64,000 nt of DNA, taken from assembly GCA_006503475.1 (NCBI GenBank), contig RSEH01000157.1, positions 48,820 to 112,819 of the forward strand. Direction: 5' to 3'. The notes beneath the pieces were generated by a model. That model saw nothing but the letters and a program-made list of their open reading frames with translations. It had not been told where the DNA came from and did not search any database. Positions within the stretch are counted from its first letter, which is position 1. Every line of letters begins with the position of its first letter. This DNA is from Stentor roeselii. Taxonomy: Eukaryota; Ciliophora; Heterotrichea; Heterotrichida; Stentoridae. This document shows positions 39,473 through 52,600 of this stretch, in pieces. Made by a program: the position numbers and the translations under genes.

Positions 39473-41674
39473 CTAATCTAAAAGTCTATCACCAACTTTC
39501 GATGACTTACTTCCATGCCCAGGAGCAAGAGCAGCTTTAGTCTTGCAGTACTCAATAAGCAAATAAATTAACCCTCCAAGAACCCTAAAAACCAAAACAA
39601 CAATTCCAGCCCCTCCAATTCCAATAAAATAAAGCAGTCTAGTTTCATTAGAAGCGGTATTAACAACAGTGAGTACCAAGAAAACAAACAATCCATTACA
39701 AAGCGCCCATATAATAGTCCACCTTGCTCTAAACCTTTCAAAAGACCCAATTTTTTCCTGTTCTTCCTTCGTTAAAATATCAGGTCTATTTCCCCAGGTG
39801 CAATCATGAGTATTACAAATAGAGTAAATAAGTAAGATGTTCACATAAGTAGGAATCATGAAAACGTAATGACCTGCTCCTCGAAGGACTGTCACAATTT
39901 CGCAGTTGAGGATGCAGATTAAAGCGAAAAGACCGAAAGAAAGAACAACACCTGCGACGAAGAGATTCGTGACGCTTGACATGATTAGAAGTCGAATCAT
40001 GAGAGCTATTCCAACGAACTGCATTATTCCTAAGTAATAACAAGTTGATTGGAAGAAACCTTCAACCATCTTCGGCTTGGCTCCAAGAGACATGATGAGG
40101 ATCATCACAATGCATGAAGCGTAAGAAATGCATAAAATATCGGCGAAGATCATTAAACCTTCACTTGAATCCATTGAAGTTGATACTGCGATGTCGAATG
40201 CAACGTACATGATCCCCACCATTAGCCAGGAGTAGATCGCGCTGATTGAGTAGTAGATTATCAGAAGAACGAATAATAATTTACGGCAACAAAAATGATC
40301 GGCTCCGAGAAGTTGCTTGCATTTCAGGATTGTGTCGATCAATGCGAACCATGACCCGTTTATCCATCTTCTTCTTTGAGCAAGTAAATTTATTAGGGAA
40401 TCTGGAACGTCGGTCTCTGCAACGCTTTTTCTTATGTATCTTAGCATGTATGACTGTCCAGGTTTCGATACAAGCGAAAGACACAAAACCCTATCTTCAG
40501 CCAAATAAATATTCGAATGAAAAGTATCCATTTCTTCCGAATGTGCAAAAACCGACTTAAAATAATCCTTCCAAAGTGGTTCTCCCTGAAGTGCTTCCCA
40601 TCGATAAGCACTAAAAGCTCCAGGCAAGACAGTAATAAACCCAATAGCACTTTCCAGAGCCTTATCAAGCATATGAGAAAATTTATACTCAACAACTTGT
40701 GCCTGTACAACAAGATTCCAAAAAGAAGGTGCCATAGGTCTGATTTCTCCACAACATCCAGCAATATCAGGGTACTTGACAAGAGCATCATAAAGATAAA
40801 ACAAAGAATTTTTCAATGGTTTAGTTCCAATATCAAGCAACATCACATAATCCGGAGAAATGACTTCACAGAAGCCGCCAAAGAGCCAAAGGTGACTATT
40901 TAACTTTCTCTTATTAAACTGCTTCACACAAAGAACCACATTTAAAGGCGCCCGGACGTTACCAAAGAAGATCTTCTGACTAAACATATGAGCAAATTCA
41001 ATTTTTTCCTTACGCTTCGATGAAGACCGTGATTCAACCAAGGCTCTATTGATAGGTTCTACTTTTTTCACTTCTTCCTGAAAGTCTTCTTTTGAATCTT
41101 CGTCGTTTACCTCTTCAATTACCTCTGGATGACCTGGTTTTTTAGAGTGTTTATATTTGTGAAGAAGGTACTCAAATGTGCATTCTTTTAGGTTTTCAGT
41201 GTCGAATTCTAGTTTTACTTCTTCTTCACAGAAGAATTTGCTGAACTCTTCTTTGTTCCTGGTGTATGTCTCGAGAAAAGGAGCCATACCGTCTACGATT
41301 ATCAGGCAAATCACGTTGTCTGAAGTAAGAGAAGTGTTTTCGTAAAGAGATAAAAGACTTTCATTCACAGCTTTTAAAGTATTTCTGAATTCTTCCCAAT
41401 TTTCATTGTACATCGCGATGCCTATCAAGAATTGACATCTTTCTTTAGTACTTGTTTTTCTTTCTGAGGCTTTTCTTAAGATTTCACTTTTGAAGTGGTT
41501 TTTCTTACGGTCTGGGGTTTCGAAGCCTTTTGCTCTGAAATATTCTCCTGTTGTTGGGTTGTATATTTTCTTTAATGCCACCACGTCGTAGGTCATTCCT
41601 TGTAAACTTTCGATTTGCATCTTCATTGTACTTGAATCATCGAAATTCGAAGTCAAACGATACTCGGTTGTCAT
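39473..41674 (-). CDS. Chitin synthase (GT2 family)
   Basis: 733 residues. The catalytic region (about 80-450) shows the chitin synthase hallmarks: FLIGIAMYNE near the UDP-sugar site, MLLDIGTKP (the DxD-like metal site position), VLPGAFSAYRW (about 350), AEDRVL (about 391, catalytic Asp) and QRRRWINGSW (about 433). At least six membrane helices follow to the C-terminus. It polymerises UDP-N-acetylglucosamine into chitin and extrudes it through the plasma membrane. An acidic insert (about 190-215, EEVNDEDSKEDFQEEV) is unusual. Chitin occurs in cyst walls and loricae of several ciliates, which would give the enzyme a role, but the use here is inferred. Confidence 0.9.
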   Translation of the reverse strand: MTTEYRLTSNFDDSSTMKMQIESLQGMTYDVVALKKIYNPTTGEYFRAKGFETPDRKKNHFKSEILRKASERKTSTKERCQFLIGIAMYNENWEEFRNTLKAVNESLLSLYENTSLTSDNVICLIIVDGMAPFLETYTRNKEEFSKFFCEEEVKLEFDTENLKECTFEYLLHKYKHSKKPGHPEVIEEVNDEDSKEDFQEEVKKVEPINRALVESRSSSKRKEKIEFAHMFSQKIFFGNVRAPLNVVLCVKQFNKRKLNSHLWLFGGFCEVISPDYVMLLDIGTKPLKNSLFYLYDALVKYPDIAGCCGEIRPMAPSFWNLVVQAQVVEYKFSHMLDKALESAIGFITVLPGAFSAYRWEALQGEPLWKDYFKSVFAHSEEMDTFHSNIYLAEDRVLCLSLVSKPGQSYMLRYIRKSVAETDVPDSLINLLAQRRRWINGSWFALIDTILKCKQLLGADHFCCRKLLFVLLIIYYSISAIYSWLMVGIMYVAFDIAVSTSMDSSEGLMIFADILCISYASCIVMILIMSLGAKPKMVEGFFQSTCYYLGIMQFVGIALMIRLLIMSSVTNLFVAGVVLSFGLFALICILNCEIVTVLRGAGHYVFMIPTYVNILLIYSICNTHDCTWGNRPDILTKEEQEKIGSFERFRARWTIIWALCNGLFVFLVLTVVNTASNETRLLYFIGIGGAGIVVLVFRVLGGLIYLLIEYCKTKAALAPGHGSKSSKVGDRLLD

Positions 41675-43243
41675 TTTTATTTAAAGCTCCAGGAGAATTT
41701 TTTATTGGGAGGAAAAAAGTTGATGAAATTTAAATTTTTTATTTGAGAAGATTTTTTTAGTGAATTAATTTCTGGGTTGAAGATGTGGGTGGAGATGAAG
41801 GAGGAGGGTATGGGTTTTTATGTTTAAGTGATGAAAAAATAGAGAATTTTTTGGATTTTTTTGATGGAAATTTGGGTTTTTTTAAAGGGTTTATTTTTTA
41901 GGAGGTTTTTAGGGTGTGATGAGGTGGTTGGGGATTGTGGAGATTTGTTTTGTTTTAAGAGTGGATTAGGTGATTTTTTTTTGGGTGAGTAATTGATGGG
42001 GATTGATTTTGGGATTGATTTATTGTAATTGTGATGACTCTGATGTAGTATGGTTATAATTTTATGTGAATGTGAAGGGATTAGTTCTAGATATGCATTT
42101 TTTTAGAATAAATCGATGCTGATTATACCTGGGTGTTATTTTCGAATCAATCGCATATAATGTTGATCAATTTAACACAGGAGGATTTGATATATTAAAT
42201 TCTTAAATATTTTAAATTAAAGTTTAGAGTGAGCTATATGGAAATATTATTGATGCAGTTTAATTTTATGTTTCAGGTATTTATTTGAACTTTTGAAGAT
42301 TACAGATTATAATTTTATTGTTCAGACAGCCTGGTTCATATTCAAAGAGTTCTTTATTTCTATTGAGAATTATAGAACTATATCTCTTATTTGATCTTGG
42401 CATTCAATGACAATTTAAAGTTCTATAAAAATTTATAAAATTTTTACATTAGCAGTGGTTTGTTAGTTTATACAAATATACAAGCTTCTTAATTATTCTG
42501 AAATTAATCGTTTTTTAGTATATCCAGAGTTTAATTCAGTGTATTCATCTTTTTCAATAAGATGATATTTCGGATTTCTTCTGAATGTCCTTTTTATTAT
42601 ACTGTCCTGCTTTAATTATCAGAAGAAATATTCAAATCACCTTGAAATTAAGTTTTGAACACTCCAAGTTAAAATAATATATTAAGCATCAGTCATCTTT
42701 ATCTAATTTCACCTTGTAAGGAATTAGAGTGCTTTCAATTAAATCATTTGGCAATCTACTTCTGGATCTATTCATAACATATGAAAGTTGAGAGATTTTT
42801 AAAACTTTCTTTTATGAATCTCTTGCTATTCTGTTAATCTTTTGTCTATTTGTATTTTTTGCATCCTTTACTTGTTCTAAGAATATAGCAGAGTGATATC
42901 TAGAGGATTAAGGTTGAGTTTTTATTTAAGATGTTATAAAATTTGACTTCTGTTTAAGTAGCAATCATTGATATCAGAGATCATCATAAAAAAGTTGATA
43001 CTTATAAACTAAAAGACTTGTATAGCTAATCTAAATCTACTAAAGTAATCTTCATATTCATTCATCCTATCATCTTAAGTCCTGCCTCAGATTATCCCTC
43101 ATATACAACAATAAGCTAAAAATACTTTCTTTAAACTTGCCAAAATAATAACCTACAAATATTAAGTCCATCTCTGATTCTTTCTTTCTTTATATCAATC
43201 CTCTAGTTAACAAGATTCAAACAACTACCTATATGTTTGATTA
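41675..43243. other. A+T-rich spacer upstream of the receptor tandem
   Basis: No intact gene. The first 350 bp are T/G rich. A minus-strand relic at 42675-42905 is listed separately. The remainder shows no structure I can support. Confidence 0.45.
42675..42905 (-). pseudogene. Unidentified coding relic
   Basis: About 72 minus-strand codons read like protein: RYHSAIFLEQVKDAKNTNR, KVLKISQLSYVMNRSRSR and LPNDLIESTLIPYKVKLD, then TGA. One TAA interrupts the frame between the first two segments. There is no start codon. I could not assign a family. It may be the end of a dead gene or of a transposon. Confidence 0.35.
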
Positions 43244-46200
43244 ATGGATATAATTATGTCCTTGATGCTCTTTTTGCTAGTTCTCAAAGCAAATTCCACA
43301 AATTTGCATTGCAATTCGAATGAATGCACTAGTTGTACATCTGGGTATAACTACTTATCAATCAGCTGCCTCCAGATCTGTCCAACAGGGTACATAATCA
43401 ATCAAAATTCATGCAAATCCGAAGCTTCCCAAGATCTCTTCGTTTTACACTTCATATCTCACAGAAAGTTCCTCGCAACGTCAATCGGCCCCTTTTCCCA
43501 CCCAAACCAATACGCTTTCAGCAACGATACAAAAGTGACCCCATTTCCTCTTTTTTATCGTGGTTTTTACTTTTACAGTACCTCAGTCCTGGAGTCCAAA
43601 GAGTCTTACGTGTTAGCGCCTCACTTTATTTTAGGAGTTTACTTCAAAGTAACAAATAATGGGAAAATTTTTAGAGTTTTACAAGGAGATAAGACTATTT
43701 TGGAATTGAAATTTGAAGGAACATTAAAAGTTTCTTGGAGAAATCTTAACAAAACTGTTGAAGTAGAGAATTTTAGTGATACAAAGCTAGGGAATATTTG
43801 GACTATGTTTCATTTTTGTAATATTCAGCAGAGGGGTGGAGTTGAAATATATCATCCAGGATTAGGAAAATGGACTTTTTTTGAAAATTTTGAGTTTCGA
43901 ATGGATGTTCAAAACACGAAGTTTATTATTGGAGGCGAGGGGGGTACAGGGTTTGAAGGCTTTTTGCTTTATTTGTGCATGAGGAATGATTACTACAGTT
44001 TTCATAAGGAATTTTATAATGGTGATTGTATTGAGTATCAAAGTCATTATAGCTCAGGATGTAACGAGTGTCAATGTCAAGATATTTCTTTTTGTTATAA
44101 TCAACAGTGTGTGAAGTGCATGCCTGGGAATTGTAATGGGTGCACTGGGTACATGTATGATGATTGCAGTGCTAATGATTTTGATATTAATGTTTTATTA
44201 CCAACATTATGTAGTACAATAAAAGCTAATACGTGTGCCACACCAACTCCTTTTGATACGATTACTCTGGATTTTAATACTTTTTCACAATATAAGGGGG
44301 AGTATTTTAAAAGCGGAAATAATGAGCAAACTTATTCTCCATGGAATAATCCAGAAGCTGACGACCCAATCGCTCTAAGTAAGCGCGGCTACATGTTTAA
44401 CTCTTCACAGTTCATGTCTTCCAACAGCATTACCTTAAAGAGTTCATTCACAATAACAGTATGGATATCAACCTCATCAGCATCGATCATTAGATGTGAC
44501 AAGTTACATTTATTTTATGATGGTTCATTACAAATCCAACTATCAAATACTCAAAGATACTACAGAGAAGTGTTCAATGCTGAGTGTTTTCAAAAAGATT
44601 CTTGGAGTTTCATCGGGGTTTCTATTGACTTCTCAGATGGTTCAACACATTTTAAGTCAATCTGCAAAAATTCAGTGACTCCAATGCGAAGTGTGAAAGG
44701 TTTTGGCTTTTTCGACCAAACAAATTATTTAGAAATACGTCCAGATTCCAATCAATATTTTTTCATCTACAGAATGACCATCAGCCAGACATCTGTTAGT
44801 GATTTAAGTTCTTTTATTAATATATGCTCTACATCGGGTTCTAGTGCTTGTTTGAACTTACCCAATAAAGGATATTTGAGTATTTTTGGGAAATTAACTG
44901 AATGTCACCCTAATTGCTTGAATGGATGTAGGACTTGGGGAACTTGCAACCTTTGTAGTAATATTTTATGTAAAACTTGTGATGGGAATTTTGAAGCTAG
45001 TTGCTCTGCTATGGATAATTATGATCCTTGTCAAGATGGTTTTGTTCTGTCTAGGGATAGGACTCAGTGTTGTAGAACTGAATGTGCATCATGTTACGGC
45101 TCCAAGAACTTCATGTGTTGGGGATGCGCAAGCAATTACGTTCTATTGATGAACTTCTGCACTTTTAATTGCCCTTCAAAGTTTGAACTAAAAGATGGCA
45201 TCTGTGAAAGTCCTAACGAAAAACTGCAGCTTGACGTGGAGTTTAATAAGATGTCAAAAAGTTTCAATGATAAATTTGATAACTCATTTAATACTGGAAG
45301 TATTTCAACAAACTCTAGTTTAAATGACCCGATTCCTGCAAAGTTTAGAGGATTTTATTTCAAGAAGACATCTTTTGTAAGCAGTTCTTTATTTGGCCTT
45401 TCGAATAACTTTACCATTTCCTTTTGGATGCGACAGAATAGTGCTGGAACACTTTTTAGCAAAGGTGGATTTATTATTTCTTCTGAAATCACTGTCAAAT
45501 TAGAGTCATTGATATTGAGTTTTGATCAATTGCAGGATAACACTTGGATTGTCTTCAATGTCATGGGATTTTCCTTTAATGAATATTACTTTATTGATGT
45601 TGAAAATTCTCAAAAAAAATTCATTCGAACTGAAATAAACGGTCCTTTACATGATTTAAAATCGAATTTTACAATTGGAAACGGATTTGAAGGATTTATT
45701 TCAAGAGTATTGATCTATGCCGCCGTCTACGGCCCTTCATCGCCAAATATCTGCAATTCAGTTGCTTCAGAGCCTTGTCTATGGAATTGCGATTTAAATT
45801 ATTTCTTATTTGGATCCAGCTGCTCTCCATGTAAAGCTTCATGCACTGAAGGCTGTGTGCGAGAATCAGACTGCAACAAATGCCCCTTCATAAATTGCGA
45901 TAAATGTTCAGACTTTTCAACCTGCGCCAGTTGCACCTCTGGATATACAATCGATTCAAATTGCAAATGCGAAGAAAAATTTTATTTAAAAAATTCAGCA
46001 TGCCTTCCCTGCAATAATAAATGTAAAACATGTACTGGTCCTGAATCAAAAAACTGCATTTCTTGCTTTGATAATTCCTTTTTAAATCAAAGTTCTTGCA
46101 TTTGTCAGAATGGATTCTACTGGAATGGGTCTCTATGCGAAATATGTGATTCAAGTTGTTCAGAATGCAAAGATTCTAAATGTTTTTGCAATGATTCGTC

Positions 46201-48946
46201 GTTTCAACTTGGATTTATCTGCTCTAATTGTCATCCTTTTTGTCAGAGATGTGCAGGGCCGACTGAAAAAGACTGTCTCTGCGTAAATAAAAGTTGGAGT
46301 CATTGTGACTGCGAAAAAAATCAGTTTTTATATAAAGAATGTATTGATTGTCACTCCAGTTGTGCTTCTTGCTTTGAAAAATCTTATTTTCAATGTCTTT
46401 CTTGTCATGGGTTTCTTTTAAGCGGGATTTGCTTTGAGTCCTGTCCCAGAGGCTTTTTAGGAAAAAGTGGAAATTGTGAAAAAAGTGATTTTTTGGCTCT
46501 AGGTTTTTATTTTGATAGTCAAGATCCTTTACTTGAACAACAAAGTAATCAATTTGCAAGACTTTCTGATGAAAGTAGGGAAAAGGTTCCTTTTGTTCTT
46601 AATCAAAGAGGAATTTTTTTTCAGGAGAATTCAAAATTTGTTAAATTTAAAAGTGACTCTTTTCCACTCGTCTCGCAAAATTTTTTAGTGAAGATTTGGT
46701 TGAGGGTTTCTGATGATTCTGAAGTTTTTAGAATTTTTTCTTCTGATTCGTTTCAGATCTGGTTTTTAGATGGAAAAAACTTCTCTGTTTACTTAAAGTT
46801 GAATAATGTTGAAAGCTTTAGAGTCAGAGAAATTTTTTTTGAGGAATTGAGATGGCATCAGGTTTGCATCGGACTTTTTAATCATAGTTCGTATTTTCTT
46901 ATGATGAGTGTTGATGGGGTTGAATATTTGAAGGAAGATTTACTTTATTTACCATATAAAGATAGCTCGAGTTCTGAACTGTTTATAGGTAAAAATATGA
47001 CAGGCTTTATTTATTCTTTTGAAATTTTCACTTATTTTTCATATGAAATCTTTCTAAATTCATCCAGTCCAGTTCATCTAATAAACTGTGAAGCTGATGA
47101 ATTCGAATCAGAAGAATCCTGCCAAAAGTGTCAAACTATCTGCAAATACGGCTGTTTGACTTCATCCGAATGCATTTTTTGCAATTCAGACTCATGCCTT
47201 CTTTGCAATAATTTCCTTTCTGATACCTGCGATGTCTGCCGTCCTCCCTTCATCTTAAAAAACTCAAAATGTTCCAAATGTTCAGATTCCCAATATTTTA
47301 ATTCAATCTCAAGTCAATGCTCTGAATGTCCTTCCCTCTGTTCAAGCTGTTTAAACAACTCTTTTTGTTTAACCTGCTCGAAAAACAGTCAACTTTCCAA
47401 TAATTCTATTTGTGAATGCGAATTCGGGTTCATGTTAAAAGACGATAAATGTCTTCAACGTTTTTTCAAAGCTTTGGGTAAAATCGACTTTTCAAATTTG
47501 GTTACGATTTCTTTTAGTGAACCTTTGAAGGAATGGTTAACTTTTATAAATATTTCAGCGACTGTGGACCTGGAAAAAGTTGATGTTTTAGTTGAAATGG
47601 AGAATTTTCAGGTATTTTATGTTAGTTTAATAATACCTGATGAGATTTTGTATAAGAAAGAAAGATTGTTGAATGTAAAAATCGATCAAGGAATAATTTC
47701 GGTTTATGGAGCAATTGTTAATAATACTAGCTTTGATTTTGTTATGTTTGATCAGGTTTTAAACAAAGCTGATGATAAAATTCAAAGTTTACAAAAATCT
47801 GCTAAATCTATCACTGTTACTGCTGCTGCTGCTGCTTTGACTTCTGGAACTCTTTTGATGAAACCAACGATTGTTTTTAATTTGTTGAATTTAGTTGAAA
47901 TGTTTTCTTATGCGTTGCTTTTTGATTTGGAATTTGATGAGAAATTTATTGAGTTTTTAGTCAGTTTGAAAAAGTCTTCTAAGTTGCCTAGTCTCACTTT
48001 ACCAATAACAATGAAAGAAGCAAGTTTACCAAAAAAATATATCAGATATAATATTGAATCAACCCATTTAATAATAAATTCAGGCTATTTGCTGATATTA
48101 ATGATAAGTTCATCAATTGTATCAGCTTTCGCCTATTCACTAACCTGGGCAACAAATCCAAAAATCAGTAATTTTTTCCTCAAAATATTAAAATTTTTTT
48201 TTTTCAGGTGGTTTCATCGAGCCTGCATTCAAGGTTGTTTCGACTTAAGCATTTTTTGCTTGCTCAGCATAAGATTTTCAGACTTGAGCTATAATTTAAC
48301 AATTTTTGACTGGTCAATGTGTTTCGTGGCAAGTGTAAAATATAAATAGTGTTATTTTATCTTCTGGATCTTTATTCACATTCTTTTTTTAAACACAACA
48401 AATTTCCCAGTTTCAAGAGAAGACCTTCCAAGTATTTTGAATTATTTTTCAGTGATATTTGAAGAATTTAACTGCAAAGATTGGAACTTTTGCTTGTTTT
48501 ACATTATTTTTATTGTTAGAAGAATGTTTTTGTCAATATTGATAATTTATTCGAATGGAATTTTGCAGTTGATGGCGAGTATCTGCTTTTGTTTAATGGT
48601 AAAAAGTATTTAGACTATTTTTTACTTGCATTATATTAAGCCCTTCAAGGAAACTATTGAAAACTTTTCTTTTCTTATTAACGAAAGTTTATTACTTGTC
48701 TTTTATGCTGCTCTTTCTTTAAAAACACTGAATCTTATTCATGTGAATGATGGAGATTTGGCTATTTTTTCTATTAGAGTCATCATTGGAACTCTTGGAT
48801 TTAATATTTTCATTAATGCTTTTAAGAGTTTTAGAAGTTTTTACCAAAAAATCAAAGCCAGATTTCACTCTAGAGTTTTAAGTATTGCGAGTCAAGCTAT
48901 GACCACTCAAGTTATTAAAATGAAAAATTCTAAGCCGGTTGTTTAA
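43244..48946 (+). CDS. Giant cysteine-rich, ConA-like, multi-pass membrane protein, copy 1
   Basis: Exons 43244-48334, 48350-48598 and 48614-48946 give 1890 residues. A signal peptide (MDIIMSLMLFLLVLKANS) is followed by alternating blocks: about four ConA/LamG-like domains, each with an R-G-[FY]-x-F motif and then an FTISFW-type strand, and furin/growth-factor-receptor cysteine repeats. About seven hydrophobic helices occupy the last 330 residues (for example a TAAAAALTSG helix, GILQLMASICF, and an IKPFKETIENFSFLINESLLLVF segment like the RPYK...NE element of TRP-type domains). Probably a surface receptor or adhesion protein. The next gene is its tandem paralog and the gene at 7669-11220 a more distant one. 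Confidence 0.8.
48335..48349 (+). other. 15-nt intron 1 of receptor copy 1
   Basis: GTAAAATATAAATAG between codons AGT and TGT. Its TAG is in frame. The homologous position in copy 2 carries GTAACATTTAAATAG. Confidence 0.9.
48599..48613 (+). other. 15-nt intron 2 of receptor copy 1
   Basis: GTAAAAAGTATTTAG after ATG. Splicing gives SICFCLM-TIFYLHYIKPF. The in-frame TAG stops translation if it is retained. Copy 2 has GTAAAAACTATTTAG at the same place. Confidence 0.9.
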
Positions 48947-49673
48947 GATTAAGATAGGTTAATTAAAATATCGATTCTGATTTTATGTGTTTTTTAAATA
49001 TGATTGAATTGAGAGTTTTTATTTATTCTTTGAAGATGGATTGAGAATTTCTTGTATTCTAATGAGATTCAATTCTCAAACCATGAAAAAAAGATTCAAA
49101 TCATTGCATATAAAAATAATTTAAGAAGAAATTAGATTTTCGATGAATGTAGTATTTCCCTTCATTCAACCTATTCAAATTTCAGTATAATTACTAAATT
49201 TCACTTATTCTAGTAGATTAATATTACGTGATTAACTTTGAATCTAAATTACCTTGAATTTAAAGAATCACCTGATTTTGGTAATATTTGACACATAAAA
49301 TTTCCAAATTTTAATAATCAAAATAAATACACTAGATATTCTACCCAAATGAGAAATAGTTCTAAGTGAATCGGTTAAATCTAAATTTCAAAAGTTCTAA
49401 AAATAAATCTATATTGTTTGGATTGAATCCTAAAGGTAAATATAAAAATTTATCAATATTAATAGTATTAGATTTCAATGATTATGTAAAAGTTAAAATA
49501 TTGAAGCCTTTGATCATTAATGATCATGCTACTAATTAACTAAACCAACATATAAATTAATCTTCTAAATTCAACTATTTTATCATAAAAAAAACACTTT
49601 CATATAAAAAATTGTTAAAAGATATCTTCAACAACCAATCCAAACAATAAGCATCGAGATTTCATTTACCTTT
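48947..49673. other. A+T-rich spacer between the tandem paralogs
   Basis: About 730 bp of A+T-rich DNA with no reading frame, repeat or obvious promoter element beyond poly-A/T runs. Confidence 0.5.
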
Positions 49674-52600
49674 ATGGTAGTTATTAATATGTCCCTACTA
49701 TTTATCTTCCTGGCTCTGGAGAGATATTTAGCGAATACCAATTGCACGACAGATGACTGCAAAACATGTACATCTGGAAACAACTTCAAGAATATCAGCT
49801 GCCTTAACCTATGCCCAACAGGGTATAACTTAAGTGACAAATCATGTGTTCCAGGTCCATCTCAACAACTTTTCGTTCTAAACTTCATATCCCACCGACA
49901 GTACTCCGCATCTTCAATAGGTCCATTTTCCCACCCGAAAAAATACCTTTTCAGTAACGAAACACGGGTGACTCCATTTCCTCTTTTCGATCGAGGCTTT
50001 TACTTTTTCAAAAATTCAGTTCTAGAGTCAAACACGTCCTACATATTAGCACCTCGCTATAGTTTAGGAGTGTACATCAAAGTAATAAATGATGGAACAA
50101 TATTTCGAATTCTTGACGGCTCCAAGACTATCCTGGAATTGAAATTCAATGGAACTTTGAAATTTATTTACAGGCACTTTAATGGAATATCTGAGATTGA
50201 GAGTATAGGTGATACTAATATTGGGAAATATTGGGCAATGGTTCAGTTTTACAATATGCAGGAGAGAGGAGGTTTGAATATTTTCTATCAAGGTTTAGGA
50301 CAATGGAATTTTTTAGCTAAACGTGAATTTTGGATGTATAGTCAAAATGCTAGGTTTGTTATAGGAAGTGAGGAAAGTTTAGGATTTGAAGGATTTTTGG
50401 TTTACTTGTCAATGAGAAATGATTATTATAGTCTTTATAAGTATTTTCCTCTTGGGAGTTGTCTTTTATATGAAAATTTTGCCTGTGGTGATTGTGGATG
50501 CCCTTATTGTTCAACTAATGTTTGTAAGATGTGTTTTTATTGGGACTGCACTGGGTGCATAGGTTATATGTATGATGATTGCAATTCAGTCAGTAAAACT
50601 ATTATTGATCAACAACTAAGTTTTAATTGCCCAACTTTTACTAATACCAGCAATATTGCATGCATTGAACCAACTAAATTTGAAAATATGATACTGCATT
50701 TTACATCTTTTTCGATGTTTAATGAGCCGAATTTTCAAAGTGGAAACAATAAATTAACTTATTCACCATGGAACAACCCAGAAAGTGATGACCCAATTGC
50801 TCTAAGTTATCGCGGATACTGGTTTTTCGAAAATCAATACATGTTTATAAACAACCTTATCCTAAACCATTCATTTACAATAACAATCTGGATCTCAACA
50901 AGCTCAGCGAAGATCATCGACTGTGAAAAGCTTTGCCTCTATTATGACGGTACTCTAGACTTACTTCTATCAAATTCTTTAACATCTTACAGAGAAGTAG
51001 TAAACTCAGAGTGTTTTCATGAACTTTGGCGTTTTTTCGGAGTTTCAGTAGAATTCGTTGATGGTTCGACACATTTCAGATCGATTTGTAAAGATTCAGT
51101 GACCTTTGTACGAAGTGTGAAAGGTTTCGCTTTTTACGACAAGACAAATTTTTTAAAAATAATTCCAGTTGAAAATCAAGGTTTTTTTCTTTACAAGATG
51201 ACAATAAGTCAGTTTGCAATGACATCTTCGTCTTCATCGTACAATATATGTTCAGAGTCTTTTTCAGCCTCATGTTTAAGCTATCCTAATCAAGGATATA
51301 TGACTGTTTCCGGGAAGTTGCAATCATGTCACCCTAATTGCACTGCCGGATGTAGGACCTGGGGAACTTGTAACCAATGTAAAAATCTTTTATGCTTAAA
51401 TTGCTCTGACTTTAATGATGATCAGTGCATTGAAAATTTATCTATTGATCCTTGTGACAATTCTTTTCATTTATCGATAGACAAATCAAACTGCTGCACA
51501 CATCGATGCTCATCATGCTATGGCGAAACAAACTACATGTGCAAATCGTGCATGCAAGGTTTTTATTTAATTGGAAGCTACTGCAGTTCTATTTGCCCTA
51601 CTCAATTCAAACAAATTTTAAATAAATGTGAGGATCCTTCAAAAAACTTGCAGTTAGATGTTAAGTTCAATACAATGGTGAGAAAATTTAATGATTCACT
51701 TAATAACTCTTTTTACTCTGGAAGTTTAGAACAGATTTATATTAATTTTAGCGAAAATGACCCGATTCCTGCGAAGTTTAGAGGATTTTATTTTAAGAGA
51801 ACTTCTTTTGTGGATTGCTTGAATTTCAGTTTTTCAATTAACTTTACGATTTCTTTTTGGATTAGACAGACAAATGTTGGGATAATTTTTAATAACACAG
51901 AAATTTTTGTAACAACTGATATAAATATTACTCATAGAAATAAGAACCTTGATTTCAAAGTAGTTGAATCAAAAAAATGGATAAATCTTTTGGTTATTGG
52001 ATTCTATTCTTATGAAGATTATTTTATTTTGGTTAAAGACTCACTTAATAACTACTCAAAAAAAGAAGGTGGTGGACTTGCTGATATAATTTACTCGAGT
52101 TTTAGGATTGGAGATGCTACTAATGGCTTTGAAGGGTTTATTTGGAAAGTATCAATCTACTCTAATATCCAATCCACTTCTAAACCAACTTTATGTAGCA
52201 ATCAAAATCAAGATTCCTGCCTCTGGGATTGTGATTTAAATTATTTCTACTCAAACAAAGAATCCTATTCATCCTGCAATAGTTCATGCGATAATGGCTG
52301 TGTACGGAATTCAGACTGCAACTTATGTCCTTACATCAACTGTGAGTACTGTTCAACTTTTTCAACCTGCGATTCATGCTACTTTAATCTTTCAGTTGAC
52401 TTGAAATGCAACTGCGATGAAAGATTTTACTTTCAAAATTCGCAGTGCTTGCCTTGCAACAAAGATTGCAAAACTTGCTATGGTCCTGAACCGAATAATT
52501 GTCTTTCCTGCGATGAAGATCGATATTTTAACACTAAATCAACTTGTGATTCATGTCATCCTATTTGTCAGAGATGCAATGGTAGTACAGTAAAAGACTG

